In this document: in pieces, positions 1 through 13,864 of the stretch
Position numbering within the stretch: the stretch's first letter is position 1
Layout of the letters: every line of letters starts with the position of its first letter
Source of the DNA: Nymphaea colorata
Lineage: Eukaryota; Streptophyta; Magnoliopsida; Nymphaeales; Nymphaeaceae
DNA: 64,000 nt
Assembly (NCBI RefSeq): GCF_008831285.2
Contig: NC_045141.1
Span: 17,842,106 to 17,906,105 of the forward strand
Direction of reading: 5' to 3'
Position numbers and translations under genes: made by a program
The notes under the pieces: generated by a model
Seen by the model: only the letters and a program-made list of their open reading frames with translations
What the model was told of the DNA's origin: nothing
Database searches by the model: none

Positions 1-164
1 ATGCATTATGATACTTTACGATACAGCGTATCTATTGGCCGGACAGACACGGCTTACAATATGCTTTTTAAAACATTGGTTATATACTTAATGATTTCTC
101 TTCAATATCTCTTGGTGGGCATAAAGGCTGATGGTGTTTCCTTTTTTCTATTTACTCTTATCAG

Positions 165-3100
165 CGAACTATCCAGAATCATTAATAAAGCCGCAGATGG
201 TGGAATAACTGCACTTCATATGGCCGCATTACATGGACATGTTGAGTGTGTGCAGTTTCTTTTGGATCTGGGAGCCTCTGTTTCTAAGGTGACTGTAGAA
301 GATGGGACAACAATTGACTTGATCGGTAACTATCTTATTCTTAAAATGCATTGTTGATCTTTATGAAGCTCCTATTTGTCCTACTTCCTTCTGTTTTCAG
401 TTCGTCCACATAAGCCTACGAACAAGCGATTCAAAGGATCAACCTTTAAACTGAATGAAGTTATATTTTCTGTATTTTGTTGTAGCCTGTAGGTGAACAA
501 TAATTTCGAAACATTCTGACAGTTTTTGGCTTTTTTACTACGTGGGTGTTGGTAGGTTAGGAACTGGCAATATACCTTTGATATAGCAGATATTATAAGA
601 CTTTTAAATCATATAAGTTGTAACCTTCAGTAATCATAGTGTACTACACCTTCTTTCAGATAAGTAATTGATTTTCTTTCCAAGTATCCTACATCTTCTT
701 CCATTTTTTCAGTTTTGTTGTGCAGTCTGGTGGCACATAAACTTGTTATGCTTTTTCTTTCAGCCCTTTGTCTTCGTATTGCTAAAAATGTGTGTTAAGT
801 GTCCTATCTAGTAAAATCTTCTGATACGAGGTGTAAATATATCTTCATAAGGTGGGAAAAGTGAGGTTTCTGATTAGTTATCTGGCAGCTTTCATGTTTT
901 AATTTGTCATTTTCCTTGAAAAACAGGAAACATCTTCAATCATTCATAGAGTTTGATGATGCGCTTGTAGTTCATTTTTGAGCATCAATGTGCTGTTGCA
1001 GATTCAACCAGCTTAAACCCGAATATCTTCAACTACGCACTAGCTGCATTAGTTAGCTTTCTCTCTGTGCACATCGACACTTTATTTCCCTAATTACCGT
1101 AATGTAATTTTCCAAGCAACTTCAGAATAGGAAGATGTCTCAGTGGCATGAGCAAAATGCTACTTGTCTCAACCTCCTTCCAGCTCTATGTGTCCACATG
1201 CTGAATCAAGGTTTCTGGGTCTTGAATCTCTTGACCCCTTGTACTTCACAATCTGGACTAGAATGTCCAAGTCAAGCAATTCTTGTGCATCAATATTTTT
1301 TCCTTTAGTTTTGGTCCTTCTACGTAACCAATCTGATCATTTAGAAGTTTCTTTTGTACCAATTCCAATTTTCAGACTACCAATGGTTTGCTAATTAATT
1401 TCCTGCACTTTTAGGAAATTGTAGATAAATGATGTTGTTCCGGAAATTCAACCTACAAAATGTGCTTCTTATATCTAATGTGACCTGTAGGTTCCTAACA
1501 TTTTCTGATTTGTAGAAAAGAAGACCGCAATGTTGTAACAGGTGAATCATAATGCCTACCGGTCAGGCTGACCTATACGCAGTCTTGTAACATAACGTAA
1601 TGTATCATAAACATATCACAAAATTATTTTCTTAATTCATAAAAAATAAGAAAAATCAGAAAAATAGAAAAAAATTAAAAAATCATGAAAAATGTGTTCT
1701 ATCTGAAAAACTCATCATGCATGTAATTAGCATTCATGATTCATCATTTATAAGCCATAATATGTTCACAACACATTAAAAAATAAAACAAATATCTTCA
1801 TAAAATAAATAGAAACCTGTGATAAACTTTAGAAAACAGGAGAAATGTATATAAAACTTGAAATTGAGAGATTGAATACCTTTTGTAGAAGAAGAAGCAC
1901 AAAAGCCCTCTTTTTTCTAAACACAAATGGGTTTCCAATGAGCAAATATCTCTTCAAACCAGTGATTTCTCCCTCAAATGGATGATTTATTTGGCAAATT
2001 TTCTCCAAAACCAGCAAAAATTCTCTTTCCTAGAGCTCGCAGAACTTACAAGTGCCAGAAATGGAGAGGAAGAGGAAGATTAAAAAAAAAAACCAGTCAA
2101 AAGGGGAATCGTGCCCTTTTTTTTTAAATTGCATTTTATTGTAAAATATATCCGATACACCTATGGTAGACACAAAAAATGTGCATCATAGGTGTGTCAT
2201 ATAGGTTTTGCTGGCCTATCTGACATGTATCTTACGATATGCCTCCATGTCATACAATGCATAACAGTGGAGGATAGTGTCCTTTCTTGTGTTGGAATTT
2301 TGGAAGTAAATTTTGTGCACGGTCTCAATTTCTCTTTGGTATATGTTATGCATGTGTTGAACAGATAGTAGTACTGCACCTTGAAGTTGCATTGCATTCT
2401 AATTTGTAAACTTAAATTTTTTGTTTCCAGAATTTTTTTTGCATAATATTATTTTTATTTCCTTACAATTATATATGTATTCTATATTTTACAATTTTTT
2501 GTGGCAGGCGCTGGAAGCACACCTCTTCATTATGCTGCTTGTGGAGGAAATGCACAGTGTTGTCAGGTATATTTATTTTGGTTTTATTTGGATAAGTATG
2601 TTAGCACTTTGTTTCATGCATTATGTTGATATCTTCGTATTTCTCCACCTGACATGGACACAGGTATTGGTTTCTAGAGGTGCCAGCCTGACTGCTGAGA
2701 ATGCGAATGGGTATGTTCTTAATTTTCACATACTAAGAAATGTTTAGTTTGCTAGTGTTTGATGATATCCTCATCACTTCAGTTTTTAAGTTACATGAAC
2801 TTCAAATTTCACCTTTGAGGACATGATATGAGATTAAACCCTTACGCTGCTTGATCTTTTCTTCTTTTGTGTTTTACATCAAAAGCTGGACACCATTGCT
2901 TGTTGCACGCTTGTGGAATAGGCATTGGCTTGAAGGAGTTCTAAGTAAGCATCCAGAAAGTAGGCAGTCCACTACTCCTTCACCATATTTATCGATTCCA
3001 CTTATGAGCATCATAAAAATTGCTAGGTACCTCTCAATTCTCTCATTCCCACTTCCTCTTTGCGTGATTAGCATCATCATTCTATAATTTTGTAAATTCT

Positions 3101-5607
3101 TACGTGAATTACAGTATCATGACTATAATCTTTTAACTATTTTTGTTAGATTAGTGCTTTCTTCTTGGTATTTGTAAGTATAAAATAAAGCTTTCTTGAG
3201 TGTCCTTAAATTTATTTGTTGCTTTTCTAGATCTTGTTGTCATCCAATGCAGGCTTTGTTAGAGTTCATTTGATAGACAGAGGAGCAAAATGCTGCATCA
3301 TGGAACATGGCATTCTGTAATGCTGCTCAATCAGGTGTTTTTAAATTGATTTCAGGGGTATAGTTTCAAAACTTCAATATGGGCTGAAATATAATTTTTC
3401 AAATGTTGTATTCAGGTTAAAATACAAGTAAAATTTTATTTTCTAAAAATCTGAGGGGAGGCTGTGGCCCCTGACCACCACCCCCCCCCCCCCCCCCCAA
3501 CCCTTGCCTCTGCCCCTGGATGCAACCTATTAACTTATTTAGTTATTTTTATATTGGAAGTTACATCTTGATTTTCTATTGTAGCACTGTCTTCAGCTAT
3601 TAGGTACCTCTTTCGTTTCTTTCTTTTTATTGAGTAGAATAAGCTGCTCCTCTACAATATCTGTGTCCCCCTGTTCAAAAGGTTGACGTATTTTGCTACT
3701 TTATCCTCAGCATTTTATTGCCAATTTTTCAAATTAGGGGATGATTTCAACTCTCAAAAACTACATTTTAAGGAGCAAAAAGTGTAGTTGGTCATAGAAA
3801 GAGAAATCGCTGCAGATCATTTCTTGGGTGTAAACTGTAAAGGGTTTTCTTGGTTAAGTGCATTGTTATCACAGCCAAATCACTGGTTGCTGCAATGAAA
3901 ATGTGATATATGAGACCATTTAATTTTTCATATTGAAACACTAGGCTTTATCCTGCACCAATAAATCTTAGTAAATTCAATGTTGACCAAAAGAGGTGGG
4001 AACATTGTGACACACTATTGTTCCAGGTTGAGTATATGTGTGATGCTAAACGTTGCTAGATTTTCATCTAGCTCATCTTTTTCTTTTTGTTACCCATACT
4101 TAAGTGAAATCCACTTGGTCATAAAGATTTCAATATTTCAACTGGAGTGGTAGGAGTTTATCATGGTTAGTGCAATAGTGACAAACTGACAATTTCTCGT
4201 CAACAATAAAATCCAAGGCACTGAGTGTGTCTCACATAACAATGACTTCAATTATGGATAAAACTATATATTCACTGAACCACAAGAATTGTGGAAACTC
4301 ATGAAAGACAACAATTAACTGGGAGATGTTTGGTCTGCTGTTCTTTTGGATTGTTGTATTTAACATCTGGTCTGTCAGATTTTGATTGATAAAAATTCTA
4401 ATGGTTGTTCATAGTCCTCCAAATATTTTCAGTTAGCCTTCTGTCTATATACTAATTAATATCTGACATTGTCAAGGCTAATCTCCCCTGACTGAAAAAT
4501 TTTCAATCTTGCAGGGAATGTGGATGGAGGACTTCTGATGCACTACCCACATGTGGTGATCCTTGCTCTGTTTGTTTGGAAAGGAATTGTTCAGTGTCAG
4601 CAGAAGGTACAAGTTGGCGAGTCATGTTCAATTTCTTGATATTTGAATGAAAGTGAGATGCTTAGTACAAATTATTTCGGTCTCCTCCAAGTTGACAGTC
4701 ATGTAGTTCCATCCATCTGGTCATATGGATAAGTTGGAATCTGGAGCTACTCATTGAAAGTTAATTTGTTTAAAGTGAGGATTTAGTATCTCGCTGGAAA
4801 GTGTTTGGTTGAATTTGGCTGGGAAATGTGGCCTATGAGGAATGAGATCTTAAATTAAGCAAGAAGTGAACTGATCATGGTACCCACCCATGTTTCAGAT
4901 TCCAGAGTTTACTTTAGACTGTTAACAACCCAAGAATGGCATAGTTTTCTTCTTTGAACTGTTTATAAAGAACTAAAATTGCTTCACTTTGCTGCTGTAC
5001 GTAACATGCAGTGTTACTGCAGTACTAGAATGTAGTATTTTGTTGGCTTGTGTATTATATTCCTGCTTTACTTGCCAAATCTCTGACCTTCCTATTCAAT
5101 GTCTTTGTAGGCTGTGGGCATGAACTATGCACGCAATGTGCCCTGTACCTTTGTTGTACAAACAGTACGCCGACAGCATCATCTGGCTCCCCAGGTTCAA
5201 TTTCATGCCCTTTTTGCCGGCAAGGAATAGTGTCATTCACCAAGCTACGAGGAACATATAGAATCAAGGAAGCTGGTCGACCAAGCCTGTCACTCTCTCT
5301 CTGCACAACGTTTTCAGGCGAACCAGCTGAACCTGGTCCGCTGCAGTCAAAACCATACAGATCTGACTTCACCTGCACCAGAATTTCACCATTTTCATCC
5401 TCATCTTTCCGTTCACTGAGCGGTCAGAGGTTTGGGTCTATGAAGCTGAATACCAGCTTTTGCATGGGTGGTTCGGAAACTTGTCCATCCTTGGTTCCTT
5501 GCAGTGATAGAAGAGTACAGAACCAAATGGGTTTGCGTACAGTGTTGCAGCGATCTGCTTCCCACATAGAGAATAGAAGATCAGGTGATTGGCTACCACT
5601 GAACTAG
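165..5607 (+). CDS. Ankyrin-repeat RING E3 ubiquitin ligase, XBAT3x/XB3 type (3' part, 5' end outside window)
   Basis: Exons by phase: 165-325, 2508-2566, 2664-2710, 2886-3026, 4515-4606, 5111-5607; 331 residues are in the window. The first in-window exon enters with one base of a split codon, so upstream exons are missing. Ankyrin units are visible ([20 protein letters not shown], then [15 protein letters not shown] and [16 protein letters not shown]). A RING finger follows, with CSVC, then [16 protein letters not shown], then CPFCR, split by the 4607-5110 intron. The order ankyrin, [11 protein letters not shown]-like linker, RING, and the segment GIVSFTKL just after the RING are typical of the plant XB3/XBAT31-35 group. 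These act as E3 ligases in hormone and defence signalling, often at the plasma membrane through N-terminal myristoylation, which cannot be seen here. The Ser-rich tail is variable in the family. All junctions are GT-AG. The family call is firm; which paralogue it is remains open. Confidence 0.9.
326..2507 (+). other. Large intron of the XBAT-like gene with an AT-rich repeat-like stretch
   Basis: GT at 326 and AG at 2506-2507 give an in-phase join (Gly codon split g/gc). No exon was recognised inside. The stretch from about 1555 to 2235 (runs of aaaaat, flanked by segments such as tatcataaacatatc and gtatcttacgatatg) looks like old repeat DNA, but no clean inverted ends or target duplication were found. 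Confidence 0.5.
3440..3520. repeat. Poly-C tract inside a degenerate repeat remnant
   Basis: Eighteen consecutive C residues at 3481-3498, flanked by gaggctgtggcccctg and cttgcctctgcccctgg, inside the intron 3027-4514. The flanks resemble other scattered remnants in this window near 20690 and 54950. The exact tract length may be a sequencing uncertainty. Confidence 0.5.
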
Positions 5608-5894
5608 TATGTTGCCAGTGGCAGTCGCTGAAGTTTGCTTGTGTACTTTCTTGCCGGATGTGCTATTGATTTCGGTTCCTCCAATGTCTTTTCGATGTAA
5701 ATACGGCCATGTGCACTCATTCAGAAAACCACTCGATGTAACTACCCGTGTATCCAAAGCGTCTTGTATGAAAAGTTTCCTTTTAATTTGTGGGTCCGAT
5801 TGTTTTTACATCTAATGAGATATTTGTTTAGAAAGTCGTGAAACTTCCAGATTTAGATAGTTGTTTGCATTCATATGCGTTCCCATTCAGAGAC

Positions 5895-5927
<33 letters not shown>
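5895..5927. repeat. Compound (GT)n(GA)n microsatellite
   Basis: About eight GT units pass directly into about eight GA units downstream of the XBAT-like stop codon. Confidence 0.9.
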
Positions 5928-6410
5928 CCCACGGGTGAAATTGGAATTTATCAACAAAAAGACGTCACCAAATATACGAAAGCAAGCAGAGCAAAGAAAG
6001 AAGCTGAAAATCGAATGGCGTGACAAGTATTTGGAGAATTTTCCACGGTTTCAGGAAATTGTGAACATGAGAATTCGTAAACTTTATTGGGCGTATGGAT
6101 CTTAGAGATGAACATATCAGGATCTCGTACCGAATATAAGATGAGGTGACCTGGTATTTCATGTAACGTGCACCGGATCCCACACATATGCCCTCATTAA
6201 CCTCCTCGCGCGTCTTTTGTAAACTGATGATGGAACTCTTCGGTTCGCCGCTGAACCGACGATAGAGCTCTAACTAGGAAACAACCGGCCTTAGGGTCAA
6301 TACATAGCTAAACTACACTACCAGTCATTAGGTGACTTTTTCATTAAGGTTAACAATCCACCATCTAGAATTGAGGCCCAATGGGCCCCCCTTCTCCCTA
6401 TTTTTAGTTA

Positions 6411-6872
6411 GCACTGCACAAGAGCCGAGCCAACTCGGGCTCGACTTGAACTCGCTCGAAAGAACTCGGCTCGTGCTTGACTCATTCATAAATGAGTTGA
6501 ACCTAAGCTTACAAAGTTACTCAAAATGATAAACGAGTTAAGTTCGAGTTTCAGGAATTCGACTTGACTTGCAAACCGGTAGTCTAGATAATATTGCCAA
6601 AACTGGTTCACCGAAACACCAGTTTTAACTTTTAGGGTAAATACAAATTTTTACAAGTTACACGAGTTAACGCTTACACGAGTTGACGCCTAAACGAGTT
6701 AAATAGGTTAAACAAGTCGAGTTTGAGCTCGATTTTGTGTAGTTGAGTTGAGTTCAAGCTTGCCATAAAGAGCTCTACTTGAGTTCGAGCCGAGCTCAAG
6801 CACGAGTTTTTTCAGCTGAGTTGAGTTCGAGCAGGCCAAACTTGGGCTTGACTCGGCTTGTGTGGAGCCCTG
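6411..6872. mobile_element. Probable non-autonomous TIR element, rich in degenerate GAGTTCGAG/CTCGAGC motifs
   Basis: The interval is filled with variants of gagttcgagc and its complement. Its outer ends are imperfect inverted repeats: the left end has gcacaagagccgagccaa, and the complement of the right end has ccacacaagccgagtcaag. No coding capacity and no convincing target-site duplication were seen. I infer an old hAT-like or similar miniature element. Confidence 0.45.
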
Positions 6873-7644
6873 TCTTCAGGGTGGTGGGCTGCATCGACAT
6901 GATGACAGTAGTGTAACATTTAACTTAGGTGGTATGCTTCACCATGATATAGTACTTACAGAAATCAAATTATAGCCCTTAACTGCGCTCATCTAGTGAA
7001 AGAGAACGAGTTGTGCATGCAGGTGGTGATTCGGTAGGTGTTTTACGTGAACCAATAAATGGCAACGAGCAACAACCTAAGTGGAAGACTCTTAGCTTGA
7101 AGGACCCTCTTGTAAGAGAACAGAAAAACAGAGATCAATTCGTACTCAGTTCAGTCACAGTCAATCATCGTGTTACATAGAGCAACCACCTTGAAACGGA
7201 AAACAAAAACAAGTCATTTAGCCCCTAATATTTTTAAGCTTCCGAAGATGTTTGCATTCTAAATTTGTGGACAAAACTTGCTGAAACTGAGAAATAGGAA
7301 CTTCATAGTTAGTACTTACTTTAGATTCAAATTCCAGTCAAATTGATTGTCAACAGAGACAATGGCCGCGAGTGAACTTTCAGTTGCAAGGGATGATAGG
7401 AAAGGAAAGATCTGATGAAACATCTGCTACTTTCTTTGAATGTCATGCTTCACTTCGACGCCTGTTTGGTAGTTACCGAAAAAGCCGACTTATGTCAGCA
7501 AATTCAAGTTCTGAAGGCGAATAACAATTTCTCTCTGTTCCTTTTTTTTCTCGTCAAAACTTTATTATTGTGGCCGTTGTTTTGTGCAGTTGCCCCTTTC
7601 TTCCAATCACACGTGATTTATCCATTCCGTAATTCATTTGGAAA

Positions 7645-7655
7645 AATATATAAAA
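7645..7655 (+). promoter_or_regulatory. Candidate TATA box of the GNAT gene
   Basis: The run aatatataaaa lies about 65 nt upstream of the chosen ATG at 7718, a plausible core-promoter position. The call rests on motif and position only; AT-rich runs are common here. Confidence 0.4.
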
Positions 7656-7717
7656 AAAAATTCAAACTAAACCCAAAAGCACGAGAGGAGAGAAACAGAG
7701 AGACGTTGGGTGGGTGG

Positions 7718-10700
7718 ATGGCATCTCTCTGTTACTCCCCGCCATCTCTGCTCCCCTCTCCTGTCGCTCGATCTCCTTCGCCTCCTTCCCACCTACTGAG
7801 GTTCTCCCGCCACCCCTTCTTCACAGAGACCACCAACGCCCTCGGCCATGTCGCAGAAGTAACAGACGCTCACGCCCATCGTTCTCGCTGCGTCCTTGCC
7901 GCCTTTTCCCGTAGTTCCTCGTCTACCTGCAGAACCACCACCCAGCTCCAACAAGAGGAAATTCCCCACCATGCCTTTGATTCCGTCGTCATCGCTGATG
8001 CCGTGTCCGACTCCGAATTGTGGGCCACTGCCCGCCTTCGCGTCGAGTGCTTCTACCCCCTCGATCCGACAGTCTTCGCTGTGGAGGTGACCATCTCCCA
8101 TCTGCTCCTTACTAATACCCTGAGTTGCCTTGGTTGCTGGTCTCACCTTATTTCTTTTTTGAGACAATTTTGGGAGCTTACCGATTGTTGATTTGGATGT
8201 AGAATACACTTCCAAGGAGATTGGTTACTAACACAGCTGAAATTTCTATAACGAATAATACATTTTGTGCAAATTTAATAGATTGTAGTTCATTTCAGTT
8301 ACAGTGAATAATAACTTTATATTATTTATAATTTCTGAAAATGTCTGCAATTCTAAAGAAACTGTTCTTTTCCTTTTTTTTCTTGTTGCGTCTTATTAAA
8401 TTCGCACCTCCTGCTTGGTAAGTATTTACGAACTCTTTTTCTTCGTTTCCGCGACCCTTATAGGTTGATTCACCTTCCTCTCTGAAATCTTGATCTTTCC
8501 ACCCAATATTGCTCATATATGTAACGAAGATTGTCTTACAAAGAACTCATTCTCAAGTTTTCTCACTACATAGTTCTGCCGTCTTTGAAGACATTGACAT
8601 TTCGTTGTGATTTGCTTGGGGATTGATGATGTTTATGATTTGTCAAGTTATGTTAGGATCAAAGACGGTACTTGTCAGAGAGAGAATTTGAAGCGCTCAA
8701 AGAACGTGCAGCTGCAAGCAGGGCAGGATCTAACAGAGTTGCATGCATAAATGCAACTATTCCATTGTCAGAGCTTCCAAAGTCATTTCATGATTTGCGT
8801 TCGAAATGCAAGGTAATATCAAGCAATAGGAGGAAGTAATCAGACAACCACTCATGTGGGCAAATATTTCTTTTGACGATTTTTTCTAGTGGTCTTAAAT
8901 AAGAATCCTTGTTTTTATGACCTTCCTTTGTCTCAATTCTAAATGTTTCTCTTTCTTTGTTACCAATATTTTGTGTTTGGACACTAATATTGTAAACTTA
9001 GGGCGGGATGGGAAGATGGGAAGAAGAGAAACAGAATTAAGAAAGAAAATTTTCTTGGTTCCTATATTCAGGCATACGCGCATTTACCATAACACTTTTA
9101 CACAGCTGCATTGCTAAATGAGAAAATGATAGTTCGATGGCAGAATGCGAGCCTTCGTTAGTTGTCGGAATGCCCCGAACATTTTCATGCACGAAAAAAG
9201 TTCCACTTGCCCTAAATAGTTCCATCACCACTAGCTGATTGTCTGACTTTAATTTGTGGTCTTTGACTCTTCTATACTGCTATTGACAATGTGAGTAGGT
9301 TAATGCTCGTGTAAGTAATATTAATAACTTGATGCCTTTTACGTGGTAGCAATTTGTCAGATGCATAATCTGGAGTTTGCCTTTATTTTATCTGGTTCAG
9401 GGAAGTATCGTCTAGTTGTTGTTATTCATTAATTTTTTATTTGCTGTAGTTCTCTAGTGGTGGAGAAGATCGAGTCGTTATTGGCACACTAGACCTTAAC
9501 CAGACCATGAGGCTGGCAGATGAGTTAGTAGGAAGGAGGCCTGAGGTATGTTCATTCTCCAGTACAGCATCCAGAATATTTCCTACATGGCAGGAAACAG
9601 CAATCAACTCCTACCTCCCTGCAGGCAAAAATCAGGCCTAGTTTCTAGCACAACCATGGTGCTTTCATCTCTCAATGCCAAATGAGGTTCACAACGATTG
9701 ATGTGGAAATCTCATTGAAATAAAAAAATTTTGTATGTGGTTCATGAAAACAATTTTCACATGCTTGCAATGCAATGACTAAATCCTTTCCAACAGTGAG
9801 TTAATTTCATGGAACGGCCAAGCAAAATTACCTTCTGCAATATGCACTAAAATTTTTTGTATGGAGTATCAATCTAGTTGGGGGCTTGCTTTTTTACGTA
9901 ACAATCCCTGCATCAACTTATGATGGATAGCTTCAAGCTCTGGAGACAGACTTGTCTGGCACAATTCTGGATTTCTTTTCTATCTGACATTATTTTCGGC
10001 AATTTTTTATAAAAAATTGTGGCCTGGAGCTGCATGGTATCCAAAGATCCTGTTTGGAAAAGTGACTTCTACCTTGTACTTACTCGAACAGGTTTTTGAT
10101 GAAGTTCCAATTACTTCCAGAAGTAGTATCCCAAGGATGTTATAGATAAATACTTCATCTAGTTGGACATTAAATATGAGAAGGGCGTGGTTGTTGTTGG
10201 TTGTTTTTGCTTCAAGTTTTTGTATAAGCTGTGCCTTGTAAGGTTCTCTTGGTTGGAATATGTTTATTATTCATCCTATAATCAGATAATAGGGACTTTT
10301 TCTGCGGCAGGGAATTGGAGCTGATTTTGCTAGGGCGTACTTGAGCAATGTATGTGTAGCCAAGGAGCTACAGAGGAAGGGTATTGCTTATGCCCTCATG
10401 GACAGGTCCAAGAAAATTGCCAGAGAATGGGGTAAATCTCCGAGTACCTTTTCCAGAGATTTCTGTAAACACCACCACTATCATCATCATGGTTATGTCC
10501 TTATGCGCTGATTCATGCCCAATTAATTTGCTGAATAACCATACAATGGACACGTGCAAACAGGCAGACATGAACATATTCCAGTAACCGAGCTGGAGAA
10601 TAAATGTTACATGAGGCACGATCTAGGGTATTTATATAACCTTCCAAAAGGGTGATGAAGACACCATCTTCATGGTTGTGGTTTTATTCTGCTTTACTTC

Positions 10701-11389
10701 ACATTCGAAATCAATGATAGATGCTTCTTTCTAATTTTGCTACTGCAATCTTCAACACTGAATGCACAGTTGCTCACGGAAGTGGAAATGTCCGAATAAA
10801 CTTCAGAGCTTGAGAAGTAATTATTATCATATGTAGGATTAGGGCTTCTGTGCATTATTGCTTACATTTTCCATCCAAAGTACCAGTCATCTTGGGCGTG
10901 CACAGGCAAGTCCAGAAATAATGAAGGTTGATCAAGTGTAATAATTTTCTTTTTGTTCAACCAACCTTCTATTGATTGCTGAGAACTGTATATCATGCAG
11001 TTTATAAGGAATTATTTCTAGTTCCCTAGTTGACTGCTAGTGTTACATCTGATTGGACCCTGGAATATACAAAACATGACTCCTTAATGGATCAATAATG
11101 TTGTCAAAGCATGAGCCGTGGAAGATATTTTCTTTGAAATTTTTAAATTTGCTAAGTAAGACTGTGTCTTGAACTCATTAGATTTCTATTAAACTCTAAA
11201 AGCTGAACTTTGAATTTTTTTTCAGGAATTTCTGATCTTTATGTCCATGTAGCTGCGGATAATGAAGCAGCAAAGAAGTTATACGGCAAAAGTGGTTTTG
11301 TCTATGAAAGTGATGAGCCAGCATGGCAAGCAAGATTTCTAGGACGCCCTCGGCGAATTCTTCTATGGTTTGGCCTATCAAACACCTGA
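7718..11389 (+). CDS. GNAT-family (GCN5-related) acetyltransferase, probably plastid-targeted
   Basis: Exons 7718-8086, 8657-8812, 9450-9545, 10311-10431 and 11226-11389 give 301 residues, all joins GT-AG and in phase. The first ~90 residues are Ser/Pro/Arg-rich with few acidic residues, which fits a chloroplast transit peptide. The catalytic fold follows: beta strands around VVIGTLDLNQ, the acetyl-CoA binding motif A in VCVAKELQRKGIAYALMD (Q-R-K-G-I-A pyrophosphate loop), and the C-terminal DLYVHVAADNEAAKKLYGKS/GF segment typical of motif B. The family transfers acetyl groups from acetyl-CoA to lysines or protein N-termini; several plant plastid members do both. The start is the first ATG after the TATA-like run that leads straight into the transit-like region; the frame stays open upstream to 7415, but that sequence looks like promoter DNA. 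Substrate and paralogue are not resolved. Confidence 0.9.
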
Positions 11390-12272
11390 CTCCCGATTGA
11401 TCGAGGAAAATAACATGGTTGTGTATGTTAAAGATGAAGCACAAGTCACCTCTACACCTGAGAGTGTCTATTGGTGTTCCATACTATATTCTACTGGTAG
11501 GTTTTCAAGCCACTGTATTATATTCTCATATTTTTTGTAGCCATTTCTGTTGTTTAGGGGGCCTTCTACCTTCTTCTCTATAAATGGCTATTAAAAGAAA
11601 GTCATTTTTTAGCTAATTGTCTGTACTGTACGTCGACAGCACAAGGTTGCTATTAATTTATATTATTCATCTTGCATTCAGTGCTGATTGCATTCTGTGC
11701 CGGTCAAAATTAAAATCCTTTTGAGTAGTGAAACCTTATCCACCAAAAAGATCCTTTTCCTGCTTCCAAAAGCTTGGAACCTTCTGATTCTTGTAGTTGC
11801 TTGTCCTGAGAACTGGCTTCAGACCTTCAAATTGAAGGAAACCAAGAGTTAATCTAGTGGATGTCTGCCTAGTAACAGAAATCCTACGAAACAGAATGCA
11901 TTACCGTGGGTCCATAACCAAATTCTTTGTGATGTTTTGCTCAGCAACCTCCTCCATGGTATGTAATAGGAGGTTCTTGATATGGTCATGAAACAAAATT
12001 GTTTCCTTTTGGCTACATTCTTTCTATATTGGAATGGAACACTTCAAAATCAGAAACTAGTATTGCAAAGCAAATTGACGTGAACATTTTTGTACATGAT
12101 CTTCTAAACCAGAAGGTGGACTTTTGTAGAACACACGGAGTCCATGAACAATCATACATAAGATGAGATAAGCTTTTTGCTAATCATGTAGCAAATAAAT
12201 GACAATAGAAGGGTAATTTTGCTATACAAAGTATACTATTTGGCATTGTGATGCAGAGATAAGGAAACAAGT
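11390..12272. other. Convergent intergenic region, GNAT and FORKED-like 3' ends
   Basis: This region lies between the stop codons of two convergent genes. It should hold both 3' UTRs; no exon or repeat structure was recognised. Confidence 0.6.
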
Positions 12273-13815
12273 TCAATATCCGCCATAGCTACTGGAAAGC
12301 ATCAGCATATGATTAATCGTCATTGACCACAGCTTGTAGCTGGCATCATCATTCATTTCAAGCTTGATTATTCCTTCCTCTGTTTCGAGGACTATCAGAG
12401 AAGGGGAATCCTCCTCTTTGACCCATTCTTCCTGCGGCCAGGAATGTAAGTCAACTATGATCCCTGAAAAGTACATCAAATCAGAGTCAGCAATCTTCAC
12501 AGCATAAATTCATAATGTAGTGTGCCATGAAAATCAGATAATTGACAGACTCTCCCCAATATACTGCCAGTCTTGGAATACCTTTTACTATCTTGTTTAC
12601 AGTAAGAGTCACAACTCACAAGTAGTAACTACCATGTAAACGGGACCATTTTCATGGCACCAATAATTGTGGGTCTGTTCCGGCTTCCCATTTCCTGATC
12701 TACAAGACACCATAATCCGTTTTTTGGGCTATTCACAAATCACACTCACTCCCTTTCCTTTTTAATATTACATCAGTGAACAACAAATGTCTATCCCTCT
12801 CTATCTCTCTGAGATGGGATGCAAATGAGTGGGATCCAAGAGATGCAAATGGGTCAAATCTGGTGTGGCACCAGGTTCTTTCCCACTGCTCGATTTACTG
12901 GTACCCGTCCCAGGCCATCGGCATCTCTTTTTTAGGTGTTAATGGCACCTGGCACATCACTACTAACAAAAATAGGGATCTAAGGGGCCATTTGATCAAT
13001 AATCAATCCACCTAAGGGCTGTTTGGCAACAGTAACAATAAATGGAACAAATGTATATGCTTATCGATATGATTTTGTATTTGTTTGTCCATGTTTAGTA
13101 AAGAAATCTTGAAACCTATTACTAAACATATACGAACCAATATCCTATTACTAATCGTATTCTAATTTGGTAAACTGTTTCATGACTGAATTTTAGATTT
13201 ATTCAACTAAAGATCTGGTAAAAATTCTGACCTAGTTACATATATATTTTAGATGCTATGCGAGTCGAATTAAAATTTAATTTTCAAAAATGGGGTCTCA
13301 ATCCAAGTTGGCATATAGTTATGCAAAACTAGATTAGTTGAATTCTCTAAAAAGATTGGATCCAACAAAATCAGAACCATTTTACATCTGTAGTCAACAG
13401 GTCCCTTCTTCAGCCTCAATCCTACCAAGTTAAAAATTAAACGAATGAGACGTGCGCTATTACCTTTTGAGAATATTCTTCTGACTTCTTTAATGTAAAA
13501 TACTTTAAAATTGATCGAATAGATTCCTAAAATCTCTCCCTCGCCACCCCTCCTCCAGCCACACCCACCACACACTTTTATTTATTCTATTGAAGAAGAC
13601 AGCATGTAAAGTTTTCAGCATCCAACTCTGAGCCGCCCCCAAATAAGCTTTCTGTGTCAGTACCCGACCAAAATCCCGTCGTCTTACTTATTAACAATTC
13701 GATTGGAAACAACTTTCTCCCTGTACTCAACAGTGAGGATTTAACGAGAGACAATTCTACCAACTCAATTTAGAACCGTTTCTCCATTTACTCTGTAACG
13801 ACAACAACGATGTGT

Positions 13816-13864
<49 letters not shown>

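Larger units (their letters stand above)
5608..7644. other. Intergenic, XBAT-like 3' flank to GNAT promoter
   Basis: No coding sequence is supported. It contains a (GT)n(GA)n microsatellite at 5895-5927 and a degenerate GAGCTCGA-rich repeat at 6411-6872. A 76-codon frame at 5875-6105 runs through the microsatellite and has no recognisable domain. Confidence 0.6.

Noticed and set aside
1-164. ATG-initiated frame from base 1 as the start of the XBAT-like gene
   Set aside because: The part before 165 has no ankyrin character and a good acceptor (ttatcag) lies at 158-164, so it is intron; the true start is outside the window.
6411-6872. An 8-bp target duplication at the GAGCTCGA-rich element
   Set aside because: The flanks ttagttag and tcttcagg share too few bases to be called a duplication.
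7415-7717. N-terminal extension of the GNAT reading frame to an ATG at 7415
   Set aside because: The extension crosses the TATA-like run and has no transit-peptide or domain character; the ATG at 7718 fits better.
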